Positions 7,625-16,443 of a stretch of 49,359 nt of DNA are shown here, piece after piece. The stretch is from Cyclobacteriaceae bacterium (GTDB lineage: Bacteria; Bacteroidota; Bacteroidia; Cytophagales; Cyclobacteriaceae): NCBI GenBank assembly GCA_028285445.1, contig JANQPQ010000054.1:1-49359 (forward strand), given 5' to 3'. Numbering within the stretch: position 1 is the stretch's first letter; each line of letters opens with the position of its first letter. The position numbers were made by a program, and so were the translations under genes. The notes under the pieces were generated by a model that searched no databases, was not told the DNA's origin, and saw only the letters and a list, made by a program, of their open reading frames with translations.

Positions 7625-8188
7625 ATGAAGAGAATTTTACTAATCATACTAACACTTTCCCCCCTGGCTGCTTTTGCGCAATTGCCAATTCCTACCATTG
7701 ATGTGGCTCTAAAAGGGCAGTATAATGGGGAACTGAAAAACTACATTACAGCCAGTGTGCGCGGAGAGATTAATGTACACATCAACCAGTTTGTGGCGGT
7801 TGGTGGTTTTTACACGAGGTCGGTCTGGGGGTCGAACACCAGGGTGGAACCTATTGACGAGGATTTCAACATTGAAGAGCTAACCTTAGGTGCGAGGATT
7901 CAAGCTTCAACTGGCAGAATATCGAAATTCAGGCCTTACGTTTTCTTCACTTTCACCAAGATCGAGTCTGTCCAGGAGGTATCATCGAGCACACGTTTTG
8001 CTGAAGATTGGAGTGGCATAACCTTTGGTGGTGGATTAATGCTGAAAGCTGGTAACAGGTTGTATATCAATCTAATTGAAGTCGAAGCAATCCCGTTGGC
8101 CAATGAGCCGTTTTTCTTTATAGATAGCACCAAGGATTTCTTGGCCGTGCGCATAGGCGCCAATTATACCATAGGAAAAACCAGATAA
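7625..8188 (+). CDS. Small outer-membrane beta-barrel protein, partner of the first WD40-caspase
   Basis: A 187-residue exported protein. The signal peptide is residues 1-18 (MKRILLIILTLSPLAAFA, then Q). The rest alternates hydrophobic and polar residues as short beta strands (for example YITASVRGEINVHINQFVAVGG and LYINLIEVEA) and ends in a strand (VRIGANYTIGKTR), consistent with an eight-stranded OmpW/OmpX-like barrel. Only 3 bases separate it from the WD40-caspase gene. It shows faint end-to-end resemblance to the protein at 10234-10836 (the LPIPTIDV / LRAPILDF start and the YINLIEVEA / HWNILEFGG strand), which holds the same position in the second module. Function is unknown. Confidence 0.72.
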   Translation: MKRILLIILTLSPLAAFAQLPIPTIDVALKGQYNGELKNYITASVRGEINVHINQFVAVGGFYTRSVWGSNTRVEPIDEDFNIEELTLGARIQASTGRISKFRPYVFFTFTKIESVQEVSSSTRFAEDWSGITFGGGLMLKAGNRLYINLIEVEAIPLANEPFFFIDSTKDFLAVRIGANYTIGKTR

Positions 8189-8191
8189 GAC

Positions 8192-10159
8192 ATGAAAAAG
8201 TTACTGACTATAGCTCTCGTATTTTCCGCCGGGCTGGTCATGGCTCAAACGGAACTTAACGTTCGCAATGCGAAATCTGTAAAGTACACCGCAGATGGCA
8301 AGTTTATCGGTTTCCCTGCGGGGAACAAGATTGAATTCTATGGTTCAGGTGACACAAAAGTGAGAACTCTGAGTGGGCACTCTAAGGAGGTGGCCAGTAT
8401 AGACTTTAGCCAGAATAACGAATTAATGGCTTCCACGGGTAAGGACAGGACAGTTATCCTTTGGAACCTCAACAATGGAAACCAGATTAGAACACTAACC
8501 GGAGCCACGAAAGATCTCGAGGTTGTTGCGATTTCTCATGATAATCGTTTTGTCGCGGCCGCGGGAGTTGATACCAAGCTCTATGTTTGGGAAGTTGCCA
8601 ACGGGAACCTAATCTATACTCAGGAAGGACATACCAAGCACGTAAAGGCCCTGGCCGTTAGCCACGATAATAAATACATCGCCACCGGGGGCGGGGATCG
8701 CAATATTATTCTGCGCGATTTGAGCACCGGTGAAGTGGTGAGACAGTGGCAGGCACATAAGTCGTGGGTGCGCGATTTGGCATTTAGCCCTGACTCCAAA
8801 ATCCTGGCTTCTGCAAGCGAAGATAAATCTGTAATTCTCTGGGATGTTGAATCAGGCTCCAGGATCAACCAGTTCAAAGATCATAAAGGGTGGGTAGTTG
8901 ATACAGAGTTTAGCCCAGACGGCAAGTTTATCCAGGTGACAACCTACAGTAAAGCCGTGTATGTGTATGAGGTTGAGACTGGCCTGCTCAGTTTACAGCA
9001 ACAAACCAGGAAGCCCCTGGTAGCGGCCGCATTTAGCCCGGATGGTAAAGGGCTGGCCGTGGTGGAAGAGTATGGCACTTCAGTAAAAGTCTTTGATATT
9101 TCTGCCTTGAAGATATCCCCGGTATTCCGTTTCAAGGATGAAAATGACAAAACGCCTCCGCAAATTTTCGTTTCTAATCCTCCCAACATTCAGAATAATC
9201 GCGTTCGCTATTCACAGGATATAATTGACATCAAGGGCACAGCCATAGATGAGTCAGGTATCCGGTATTTGAAGGTAAATGGAATAGAAACTCCTATTAG
9301 AGACAATGGCAATTTTGTTATTAAGCTGCCGCTTTCAATGGGAGACAATTTCGTAACCATGGAAGTGGTTGATGTCAATGATAACATTGCATTAAAGAAG
9401 TTTGTCATTTCCCGTAGGGAATTAGATGGCGAAAATTATGTGGCTTCCGAGGCCAAAAACTATGTGCTTATTGTCGGCATTAACGATTATGAACATTGGC
9501 CAAAACTGAATAATGCCGTACGCGATGCAAATGATGTAGCCTCAACGCTGATTGGTATGTACGACTTCGATTTTTCCGATGTCACGGTCATCCTCAATGA
9601 GCAAGCAACCAGAAATAATATCTACAAAACGCTGAGGTCTTATATAGAGCGGGTAACACCGAAAGACAATTTGCTGGTCTATTTTTCAGGCCACGGTCAT
9701 TTTGATGAACTGCTGAATGAGGGCTATTGGGTTCCTTATGAGGCCAATGTAAATGCCGATGGAGAGTACTTACCTAACTCATCCATACTGAAGGTGCTGG
9801 ACAACGTGAATTCCCAGCACACCTTCCTGGTAGCAGATGCTTGTTTCTCAGGTTCGTTATTCTCCGAGCAAACGCGTGGCTACGTTGAAAACGTAGAGCA
9901 ATATCGCAGTCGCTGGGGGTTGGCATCAGGCCGGCTAGAGACGGTGTCAGATGGAGCCTATGGCAATAACAGCCCCTTTGCGGATGCCTTTATTGAGTTC
10001 CTCAAAACCAATTCCAAAGAAAAAATTGCTGTTTCCGAATTAGTGCAATACGTAAAAGTGACAGTCGCTGATAGAGCGGATCAGACCCCAATTGGCAATC
10101 CATTGAAGAGTTTAGGAGATGAAGGCGGCGAGTTCGTTTTTTATAGAAGAGGTAATTAG
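8192..10159 (+). CDS. Exported WD40 propeller-Ig-caspase protein, copy 1
   Basis: A 655-residue predicted periplasmic or surface cysteine peptidase. The signal peptide is residues 1-18 (cleavage after VMA). About seven WD40-type blades fill residues 20-315 (repeats ending in ILWNL, YVWEV, ILRDL, ILWDV, YVYEV and VKVFDI). A DKTPPQI-type Ig-like linker spans about 317-415. A caspase/metacaspase (peptidase C14) domain runs from KNYVLIVGINDY (422-433) to the end. The catalytic dyad is intact: H501 in YFSGHGH and C551 in ADACFSG. Such WD40-caspase fusions exist in bacteria and are usually thought to be proteolytic effectors gated by the propeller; the substrate here is unknown. Its caspase half is almost the same as in copy 2, while the propeller differs widely. 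Confidence 0.9.
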   Translation: MKKLLTIALVFSAGLVMAQTELNVRNAKSVKYTADGKFIGFPAGNKIEFYGSGDTKVRTLSGHSKEVASIDFSQNNELMASTGKDRTVILWNLNNGNQIRTLTGATKDLEVVAISHDNRFVAAAGVDTKLYVWEVANGNLIYTQEGHTKHVKALAVSHDNKYIATGGGDRNIILRDLSTGEVVRQWQAHKSWVRDLAFSPDSKILASASEDKSVILWDVESGSRINQFKDHKGWVVDTEFSPDGKFIQVTTYSKAVYVYEVETGLLSLQQQTRKPLVAAAFSPDGKGLAVVEEYGTSVKVFDISALKISPVFRFKDENDKTPPQIFVSNPPNIQNNRVRYSQDIIDIKGTAIDESGIRYLKVNGIETPIRDNGNFVIKLPLSMGDNFVTMEVVDVNDNIALKKFVISRRELDGENYVASEAKNYVLIVGINDYEHWPKLNNAVRDANDVASTLIGMYDFDFSDVTVILNEQATRNNIYKTLRSYIERVTPKDNLLVYFSGHGHFDELLNEGYWVPYEANVNADGEYLPNSSILKVLDNVNSQHTFLVADACFSGSLFSEQTRGYVENVEQYRSRWGLASGRLETVSDGAYGNNSPFADAFIEFLKTNSKEKIAVSELVQYVKVTVADRADQTPIGNPLKSLGDEGGEFVFYRRGN

Positions 10160-10233
10160 GCGTTACGCTTAATTTATTCTTCGCAGAAGGATTTGTTATT
10201 TTTATAGGCCAAACTTGTTTTAAACCGAACCCT

Positions 10234-10836
10234 ATGTTTCTCAAGCGCATTGTGATATTGCTTGCCTTCTTAGTCTGTGCCAACAGCTATTCCCAGGCAC
10301 AAGGTCTGCGAGCTCCTATTCTCGACTTCAAACTACAATACGATTATGGTTCAGTGAATGGAGATGACTTCTGGATGCTCTACCATGCTGTTACTCCATC
10401 GTTGCAGCTAAGGCTAACTGATAAGATTAATGTGGGTGTTTTCTATGGTATTCCCATTGCCGGCAAGCATTTTAGTTACCCACTTGGGGATGAGGTAAAA
10501 ATTCAGAGTGATGTGTCCAGGTACGGTATTAACTTTCAGGTTCATAGCTCCAGAACCAAACAGATCAGCTTTTACGGTGACTTGCAATATTTCTTTTTCA
10601 AGATGGAAAATGAATCCAGCTCAATCGTAGATCAGCAAATAGTTAGTGGTGCTTCTGACAACACGTCGGGAATTGGTGTTGCCGTTGGAGTATTATATCG
10701 AATTACCAAAGGTGTGCATTGGAATATCCTGGAATTTGGTGGAGGCTTTTTAAGTGGCCAATTCAATTTCCTTGAGAACAAACAAATTATTCAAGTCAGA
10801 TCTGGAATTAAGTTTCAACTGGTGACAAGAAAATGA
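10234..10836 (+). CDS. Small outer-membrane beta-barrel protein, partner of the second WD40-caspase
   Basis: A 200-residue exported protein. The signal peptide runs to about residue 22 (hydrophobic VILLAFLVCANSYSQA). The body is beta-rich with alternating strands (LQLRLTDKINVGVFYGIPI, ISFYGDLQYFFFKM, WNILEFGGGFL) and a terminal strand (VRSGIKFQLVTRK). The stop codon overlaps the ATG of the next WD40-caspase by four bases (ATGA), so the two should be translationally coupled. A gap of 74 bases separates it from copy 1, which leaves room for a separate promoter although none is clear. It is a diverged counterpart of the protein at 7625-8188. Confidence 0.72.
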   Translation: MFLKRIVILLAFLVCANSYSQAQGLRAPILDFKLQYDYGSVNGDDFWMLYHAVTPSLQLRLTDKINVGVFYGIPIAGKHFSYPLGDEVKIQSDVSRYGINFQVHSSRTKQISFYGDLQYFFFKMENESSSIVDQQIVSGASDNTSGIGVAVGVLYRITKGVHWNILEFGGGFLSGQFNFLENKQIIQVRSGIKFQLVTRK

Positions 10837-12809
10837 AAAGAGTACTGCTAACAATTAGCGTTGCAGCTATTACCGGTTTGTTATTTGGTCAGGGACCAAC
10901 CGGCCTGGAGATCAAAACACGATCGTCAAGTGTTGCCTACTCCCCTGATAATGAACACTTACTGGTGGCCTCCGGTAAAGACGTTATCATCTATGGCACC
11001 GGCGGTACAACAGTTTTGGGTCGGTTACAAGGCCATAAAGGGTACATCAATCATGTCAGTATAAGCAACGACGGCGCCAGTGTAGTTTCAGCAGGCGGCG
11101 ATGGAACGATTAAGCTCTGGGACATGGAGTCTAAGCAGCTTGTAAGAAGTTTCAATGCTGGCAAAGGTGTGGTTTCCGCGGCTTTTGTGGGCAACGGGAA
11201 AAAGTATATAGCGGGAATAACTGAGAAGCTGCTGATGGTTTGGGATGTTAGTGATGGAAGTCAGATCTACCAAAAGCAAGAACACAGTAAGCCGCTGAGA
11301 GCCTTAGCCACAAGTGCAGATGGCCGTTTTATTCTAACTGGCGCAGGGGACAGGTTGGTTTTGGTACGAGATGCTGAGAGCGGTGAAGTAAAGCACCGAT
11401 TGTTAGCACATGAGGGTTGGGTTCGTTCATTGGCTGTCCATCCCAACTCAAAAACATTTGTTTCCGGTGGTGATGATAAGAAAGCCAAAATTTGGAACCT
11501 GGAGACCGGCGCACCGGTGTTAGAAATAGCATCGCATAAAGAATGGGTTTATGATTTAGAATATAGCAGTGATGGCCGATTTATAGGAGTGGCTTCAAGA
11601 TACTTTACAGTTTACGATAGCGAGCGAGCTGGGGTAGTTCTCAAAATTGAGAAGAACGGTGCGCCAATAGTAAAATTTAGCTTTAACCCCAATGGCTCTG
11701 ATGTTGCGACTATTGAGGACGGCGCATCAAAAATCAGATTTTGGAAAATGGGTGGCGTAGAAAATGTCCAGACGTTCACGCTGAGAAATACCGACGACAA
11801 AACACCACCACTAATTTATATTTCTAACCCACCTAAAATCGAAGATAACATCGTGCGGGTTTCTTCGGATATCATTAGCCTGGAGGGCACTACTCAGGAT
11901 GAATCAGGTATACGAAAATTAGTGGTTAATGGGATTGAAACTCCAATGAAGAGCAACGGCCGGTTTGTAATTAAGATGCCACTTTCCATGGGGGATAATC
12001 CGGTGAATATTGAGGTTACTGACATCAATGACAATATTGCTCTGAAGAAATTCTTAATAGTGAGAAGAGATTTGGACGGAGGGGAATACCTGGCTGAAAA
12101 TGCAAAAAATTATCTGCTGGTAATTGGTGTAGATAAATACCAACATTGGCCAGCCCTGAACAATGCCGTAAGAGATGCTAATGCAGTGGCCCAAACCTTG
12201 ATCACCAACTACAACTTCGACTTTGGCAATGTAAATGTTCTGTTGAATGGTGATGCTTCGAGAAATAATATACTCAGTACGCTCAGGGGTTATATCGAGA
12301 AGATAACTCCCCAAGATAACTTTATGATATACTTCTCCGGGCATGGCCACTTTGATGAATTGCTGAACGAAGGTTACTGGATACCGCAAGAAGCCGAGGT
12401 CAAAACCGAAGGCGATTACATCTCAAACTCTACAATTCTAAAAATTCTTGAGAATGTGAACTCTCAGCACACATTTCTGGTAGCAGACGCTTGTTTCTCT
12501 GGTTCTTTGTTTTCAGAACAAAGTCGGGGATATGCTGACAATGTGGAAAGATTCAGATCTCGTTGGGGGCTGGCTTCTGGAAGATTAGAAACTGTCTCAG
12601 ATGGAGCCTACGGACAAAATAGCCCCTTCGCTGACGCTTTTATCGAATTCCTGAATAATAACGACAAGGAGAAGCTAGCTGTCTCTGAGTTGATACAATA
12701 CGTAAAGCTGACAGTAGCTGATAAAGCCAACCAAACACCGATTGGCAACCCATTGAAAAGTTTAGGAGATGAAGGCGGGGAGTTTGTGTTCTACAAGCGA
12801 GGGAACTAA
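10833..12809 (+). CDS. Exported WD40 propeller-Ig-caspase protein, copy 2
   Basis: A 658-residue paralogue of the preceding WD40-caspase. The signal peptide is residues 1-19 (MKRVLLTISVAAITGLLFG). The WD40 propeller is at about 20-315 (blades ending in IKLWDM, LMVWDV, VLVRDA and AKIWNL), followed by the Ig-like DKTPPLI linker and a caspase domain from about residue 425. The catalytic dyad is H504 (YFSGHGH) and C554 (ADACFSG). Long identical stretches cover the active-site region (HFDELLNEGYW, NVNSQHTFLVADACFSGSL, RWGLASGRLETVSDGAYG) and the C-terminus, whereas the propeller shares little beyond the blade pattern. This points to an old tandem duplication with strong constraint on the protease. 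A strong hairpin follows the stop codon. Confidence 0.9.
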   Translation: MKRVLLTISVAAITGLLFGQGPTGLEIKTRSSSVAYSPDNEHLLVASGKDVIIYGTGGTTVLGRLQGHKGYINHVSISNDGASVVSAGGDGTIKLWDMESKQLVRSFNAGKGVVSAAFVGNGKKYIAGITEKLLMVWDVSDGSQIYQKQEHSKPLRALATSADGRFILTGAGDRLVLVRDAESGEVKHRLLAHEGWVRSLAVHPNSKTFVSGGDDKKAKIWNLETGAPVLEIASHKEWVYDLEYSSDGRFIGVASRYFTVYDSERAGVVLKIEKNGAPIVKFSFNPNGSDVATIEDGASKIRFWKMGGVENVQTFTLRNTDDKTPPLIYISNPPKIEDNIVRVSSDIISLEGTTQDESGIRKLVVNGIETPMKSNGRFVIKMPLSMGDNPVNIEVTDINDNIALKKFLIVRRDLDGGEYLAENAKNYLLVIGVDKYQHWPALNNAVRDANAVAQTLITNYNFDFGNVNVLLNGDASRNNILSTLRGYIEKITPQDNFMIYFSGHGHFDELLNEGYWIPQEAEVKTEGDYISNSTILKILENVNSQHTFLVADACFSGSLFSEQSRGYADNVERFRSRWGLASGRLETVSDGAYGQNSPFADAFIEFLNNNDKEKLAVSELIQYVKLTVADKANQTPIGNPLKSLGDEGGEFVFYKRGN

Positions 12810-12816
12810 CTAATCA

Positions 12817-12848
12817 ATAAAAAAAAGTCCGGACAGTAGCCCGGACTT
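12817..12848. terminator. Terminator between the caspase cluster and the ferredoxin gene
   Basis: AAGTCCGG (12825-12832) and CCGGACTT (12841-12848) form a perfect 8-bp stem with an 8-base loop. The A run at 12819-12826 becomes a U tract for minus-strand transcription, so it is a good terminator for the ferredoxin gene. On the plus strand only CTTCTT follows, so the stem is at best a weaker terminator for the caspase cluster. Confidence 0.72.
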
Positions 12849-12879
12849 CTTCACATAGATTAGGTTAGGTTGAAATATC

Positions 12880-13176
12880 TTAAGCTGATAAGCCGAAAAA
12901 TTCGTAATTCTTAGCAATATAGCCTTTCCATTCGTCAGGAACTTCACTTTCCTCAAAAATTGCATCAACCGGACAAGCTGGAACGCAAGCGTCACAATCG
13001 ATACAAACATCGGGATTAATGTAAAGCTGTTTGCCAGCAGGATCAAAACCGGCTTCTTTGACTTCACTTCCACTTCCCTCCGTGTCAACTGGTCCGTGAA
13101 TACAATCGACAGGACAGACGTCAACACATGCCGTGTCACACTCTCCTACACAAGGTTCGGTAATTGTATATGGCAT
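12880..13176 (-). CDS. Low-potential dicluster ferredoxin
   Basis: A 98-residue cytoplasmic electron carrier of the 7Fe/8Fe bacterial type. The N-terminal cysteine set is CVGECDTACVDVCPVDC, with a longer-than-usual first spacing. The second set is CIDCDACVPACPVDAI, a standard CxxCxxCxxxCP motif. Between them lies a 30-residue insertion and at the end an acidic tail, as in ferredoxins of Thermus and many Bacteroidota. It sits 3.3 kb from korAB and the nuo genes on the opposite strand, so it is a reasonable acceptor for KorAB and donor to complex I, though sequence alone does not prove that pairing. A TATTTTTG -7-like element lies about 60 bases upstream (13244-13237). Confidence 0.92.
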   Translation of the reverse strand: MPYTITEPCVGECDTACVDVCPVDCIHGPVDTEGSGSEVKEAGFDPAGKQLYINPDVCIDCDACVPACPVDAIFEESEVPDEWKGYIAKNYEFFGLSA

Positions 13177-13271
13177 TTTTATTGAAAATTTTAATTCCTA
13201 CTATTTAAATCGATGATCAATATAGAAATTTTCTTCCAAAAATATAACGGCTCAACACTAATCGTACGCAA

Positions 13272-16178
13272 CTAGAATTCCAGGTCTAAAATGCTGAAGT
13301 CGAATTCGAAATTGAAGTTACCATCTCCAGAGCTGCTTGGTATATCGAATCTATTAACAAATCTAAAGGTAACTTCCGGTCTGAATATCCTGAATAGCGG
13401 AAGGTCAAGATTAATCTCAAGTCCCGCCGAACGCATATAAGTATCAACCCCGGCAAAGCTGCCTAGTGTAAAATCATAGAACAAATTTGCACCGATAGAC
13501 CGAAGGTAGGCAACTGAACCCATTGACAGGTCAGGAAAGGCGACAGGCAACCCGTAATTAACACTTATTTGATGGATGTTGCCGAAAGCATTTTCATCAA
13601 GCCTGCTGTCGTTGAATAGATTATTGGTATAGCCTCTGCTGTACCGAAACCTATCTTCAAACCGATAAGCCCCAGCTAGTTCTTCACGCCGATAGGCGCC
13701 AGTAACAAAGAAGCTATGAGTTTTGAAAAGCCCGGGGAATGCCAATGATCCTTGCGTGAAAATCTGTTCCCCACTATTTATTTGGGTCTTAATGGTTTTA
13801 TCAATTTCTACTTTGAAGGTTTGCGCAAACCTTGGCCTCAGGAACTGCCTGGCACCTCGCTGTGCTCTGCTAAAAGCAAAATTCAACCTGTAAGCAGAAA
13901 ACGTCTCGTCCCGCGAATCATCAGTGATGTTATCGTTAAAATCTATATTTAGATACTTATACAATCCACCTATTGATAGTTGAGTGGTATAATTTCCAGT
14001 AGAAAGATTAAATGGAATTCGCAGGCCTCCAGAGATGATGCTTTCATTCCATCGGCCCGCGTATGAGGCATTGCTGTTATCGAAAACCAGGTCACTTCGC
14101 CTTTGACCATATGAATAGCCACCTTCTAAAATGGGGAAAAGAGCTCCATAGGTAAAAGTAGCAGAACTGCGCCAGCTGCTCTCATTGAAATTGTATTGCA
14201 CGCCAGGGGCTAATGAAAAGTTGCTCATGATATTATCAGACCTAAGCTCGATACCAAAAAATGGGTCATCAATTACGGGAAACCAACTATGCACATTTAT
14301 CAGTCCCTTTAGGAAGGGATTGAAGCGAGTAACCTGATATATGGTGTCAGGTAACTGAGTAAGAATGCTTCCACCTTCCTCTTCGGCTAAATCAGCATGC
14401 ATGAAGTCTGGCTCTGGCTTAGGTTGGTATTCCTTGAAGGAAGTTATATCAATTGCCATTTCCCTTGTTTCAAAGCCTTCCGGCTTGAATTCGCTATACA
14501 AAAATCTCTTGCGGTCGGCGCTTACAACCGGGTCGTAAGCGCCAAATTGGGAATTAGTTAGCTGCAGTATCTCTCCAGAGTTCATTTTTAAGGCGAAGAT
14601 GTTATCAACCCCGGTGTAAGATGCAGAGTAGTACACATACTCGCCGGCGCTAAAAGGTCGGGTAATTAAGTGGTGACCAAAATCTGTCAGGTTGCGATGA
14701 GTATCCGACGCCAAATCAAATGCGCGCAATGCCATGCCTTTATCTTCCAGAACAACCACCACTATCTTGTCATCATCTTCAGTCCAACGTGGGTAAGAGT
14801 AGTACTCATTTGGTTTGCTACTAAGCTCTCTAAGAACCTCTCCGGTATTTGTATCCAGAATCACCAATTTATGATTAGCGTCTGGTTGCATTTCTACTGC
14901 CACAATTTTCTTCCCATCGTAGGAAGGAGAGGGTGAAAGGTACTTAGATTTGGAAGTGATCTTCCTTTCCTTTCCAGTTTCGAAATTGTAGGTCTTTACA
15001 ACCGTGTAATCCTCCAGAAGCCACCGAGGATGAAAGCGGTGTTCTACCCATGTTAGTAAGTTGCCGGTAACTGATAAATGCTCATGATCGGGGGTGAGTG
15101 TGCCTGGTTGGAGAAGTTTCTTTTCTCCGTCTGAATCAACTACAACATAAGAGGGGATTTCATCAAAAGCCGATTTGTGCATCAGTAGCTTCCCATCAGG
15201 GAGATAATGCGGATACCGATAGTGCGTGACCGTTTTGGCCTCAGGTGATTTCAGAAAAGAAGTGGATTGCTGCTTATCACCACGATTGCTTTCAGTCCAG
15301 ACACTATCTAGCTCGGCCATAGTAGCCTTGTAGAGCTGAGGTGTAGTTAATCCAGTGTATTTTTTCAGACTTCGGTTGAAAGGATAAAACAGGCCTTTGC
15401 GTTTGTAGGTGTCTTCCAACACTTTGGTCCAAATGTCATTGCCAAAGTGTCTGCGGGCATAGCTGGTCATGTAATAACCCTGCCGGTAAATATTAGGCAC
15501 GAAATCTTTTCTAGAGTTGCGTCCTGCCTTCTCATAGTCGTAATGATGGCCTGATAGGCGTAATGAACGATATTCACGTACGAAATTCGGGGTTCTGCCT
15601 CGGCCGGCATTGGAATACATAGTTTCTGCGTAAGTGGCATCACCCTCAAAAAACCAATTCGGTTGCGTCATTAAAGTATAGGCAAACCAGCCAGTTTGAC
15701 CGAGCGTTGCTCTAAGCACCGAGGTAAACCAACCTCTTTTAGCCATTGTCATCTGTTGGTGGTGTCTATACTCATGAATCGTCAACAAATCGATCCACTG
15801 CACCGGCCCTGCAAAAGAAAATTGTGGTGTCGCTACAGTCCAATCCGATTTCCAAGGAGCTAGTGTAGGTACTCCGCCCGGGAATGTGGTTTGGCTGTGA
15901 AGAATAACAGGTACCTTCATAGCCGCTCCCCCAATGCTAGTTGAGTCTTTCTCAGCCAGCGCGGAAATTATTCTAGCGGTTCTTTGCGCAATCGATTCAA
16001 TCCCCTGAGGGAAGATTACAATGCTATGGTCGGTTTCAAGCTTCCGCCATTTTAATCGTGGCCGCTCGTTTCCTAGAAGCGGTGGAGGTTCATCAGAGCT
16101 CTGAGCGTTCAGTTCCTGATTAAAAAGTGGAAGTAGTAAGACTACAAATGTTAATAGTTGGGAGAAAATGAACTTCAT
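13272..16178 (-). CDS. Exported metalloprotease-propeller-outer-membrane barrel protein
   Basis: A 968-residue envelope protein with an unusual domain order. A signal peptide (FIFSQLLTFVVLLLPLF, cut before QSSDEPP) leads into a gluzincin-like metallopeptidase region. It has zinc ligands H135 and H139 in HEYRH, with the catalytic Glu as E136 and a likely third ligand at E178 in FFEGDATYAE. Residues from about 310 to 600 form TolB-like propeller repeats (SPSYDGKKIVAVE, YPRWTEDDDKIVVV, DPVVSADRKRFLYSE). The last ~330 residues are beta-barrel-like, ending in phenylalanine (FDFSILDLEF). The ATG at 16178 is chosen because the signal peptide starts there; a frame from 16211 adds 11 residues. It probably sits in the outer membrane; its substrate is unknown. 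Confidence 0.8.
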   Translation of the reverse strand: MKFIFSQLLTFVVLLLPLFNQELNAQSSDEPPPLLGNERPRLKWRKLETDHSIVIFPQGIESIAQRTARIISALAEKDSTSIGGAAMKVPVILHSQTTFPGGVPTLAPWKSDWTVATPQFSFAGPVQWIDLLTIHEYRHHQQMTMAKRGWFTSVLRATLGQTGWFAYTLMTQPNWFFEGDATYAETMYSNAGRGRTPNFVREYRSLRLSGHHYDYEKAGRNSRKDFVPNIYRQGYYMTSYARRHFGNDIWTKVLEDTYKRKGLFYPFNRSLKKYTGLTTPQLYKATMAELDSVWTESNRGDKQQSTSFLKSPEAKTVTHYRYPHYLPDGKLLMHKSAFDEIPSYVVVDSDGEKKLLQPGTLTPDHEHLSVTGNLLTWVEHRFHPRWLLEDYTVVKTYNFETGKERKITSKSKYLSPSPSYDGKKIVAVEMQPDANHKLVILDTNTGEVLRELSSKPNEYYSYPRWTEDDDKIVVVVLEDKGMALRAFDLASDTHRNLTDFGHHLITRPFSAGEYVYYSASYTGVDNIFALKMNSGEILQLTNSQFGAYDPVVSADRKRFLYSEFKPEGFETREMAIDITSFKEYQPKPEPDFMHADLAEEEGGSILTQLPDTIYQVTRFNPFLKGLINVHSWFPVIDDPFFGIELRSDNIMSNFSLAPGVQYNFNESSWRSSATFTYGALFPILEGGYSYGQRRSDLVFDNSNASYAGRWNESIISGGLRIPFNLSTGNYTTQLSIGGLYKYLNIDFNDNITDDSRDETFSAYRLNFAFSRAQRGARQFLRPRFAQTFKVEIDKTIKTQINSGEQIFTQGSLAFPGLFKTHSFFVTGAYRREELAGAYRFEDRFRYSRGYTNNLFNDSRLDENAFGNIHQISVNYGLPVAFPDLSMGSVAYLRSIGANLFYDFTLGSFAGVDTYMRSAGLEINLDLPLFRIFRPEVTFRFVNRFDIPSSSGDGNFNFEFDFSILDLEF

Positions 16179-16443
16179 CTCCCGTTCGGGCCAATTGTAA
16201 AGAATTTTCATAAATAACCATTTCGTTTGAGGTCACAAAGACCAGGTTTGTTTTACATGTTTGGTTAAATGGTATGGCCTGAATGTTTGTAAAGACAGGG
16301 AATAAGGGGAATGGTTAACGTTTTTAGGGAGATTTTTAAAGAAAAGCCCACCATTTGCAGGTAATGACATTTTTTACAGACAATTATTATTATCTCAGTT
16401 TCCTTTCTAACTTTAATAGAAGTGTGACGAAATAATTTGATTA

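Noticed and set aside
6481-12809. Reading the WD40-caspase cluster as a cytoplasmic anti-phage system such as a CRISPR-linked or gasdermin-linked caspase
   Set aside because: Both caspases have clear signal peptides, and no nuclease, gasdermin, sensor kinase or CRISPR component is nearby.
16179-16443. A possible small RNA or short gene in the divergent gap before korA
   Set aside because: I see no strong stem, start signal or coding pattern; TAACTTTA at 16408-16415 is only one mismatch from a -7 element and lacks a -33 partner.
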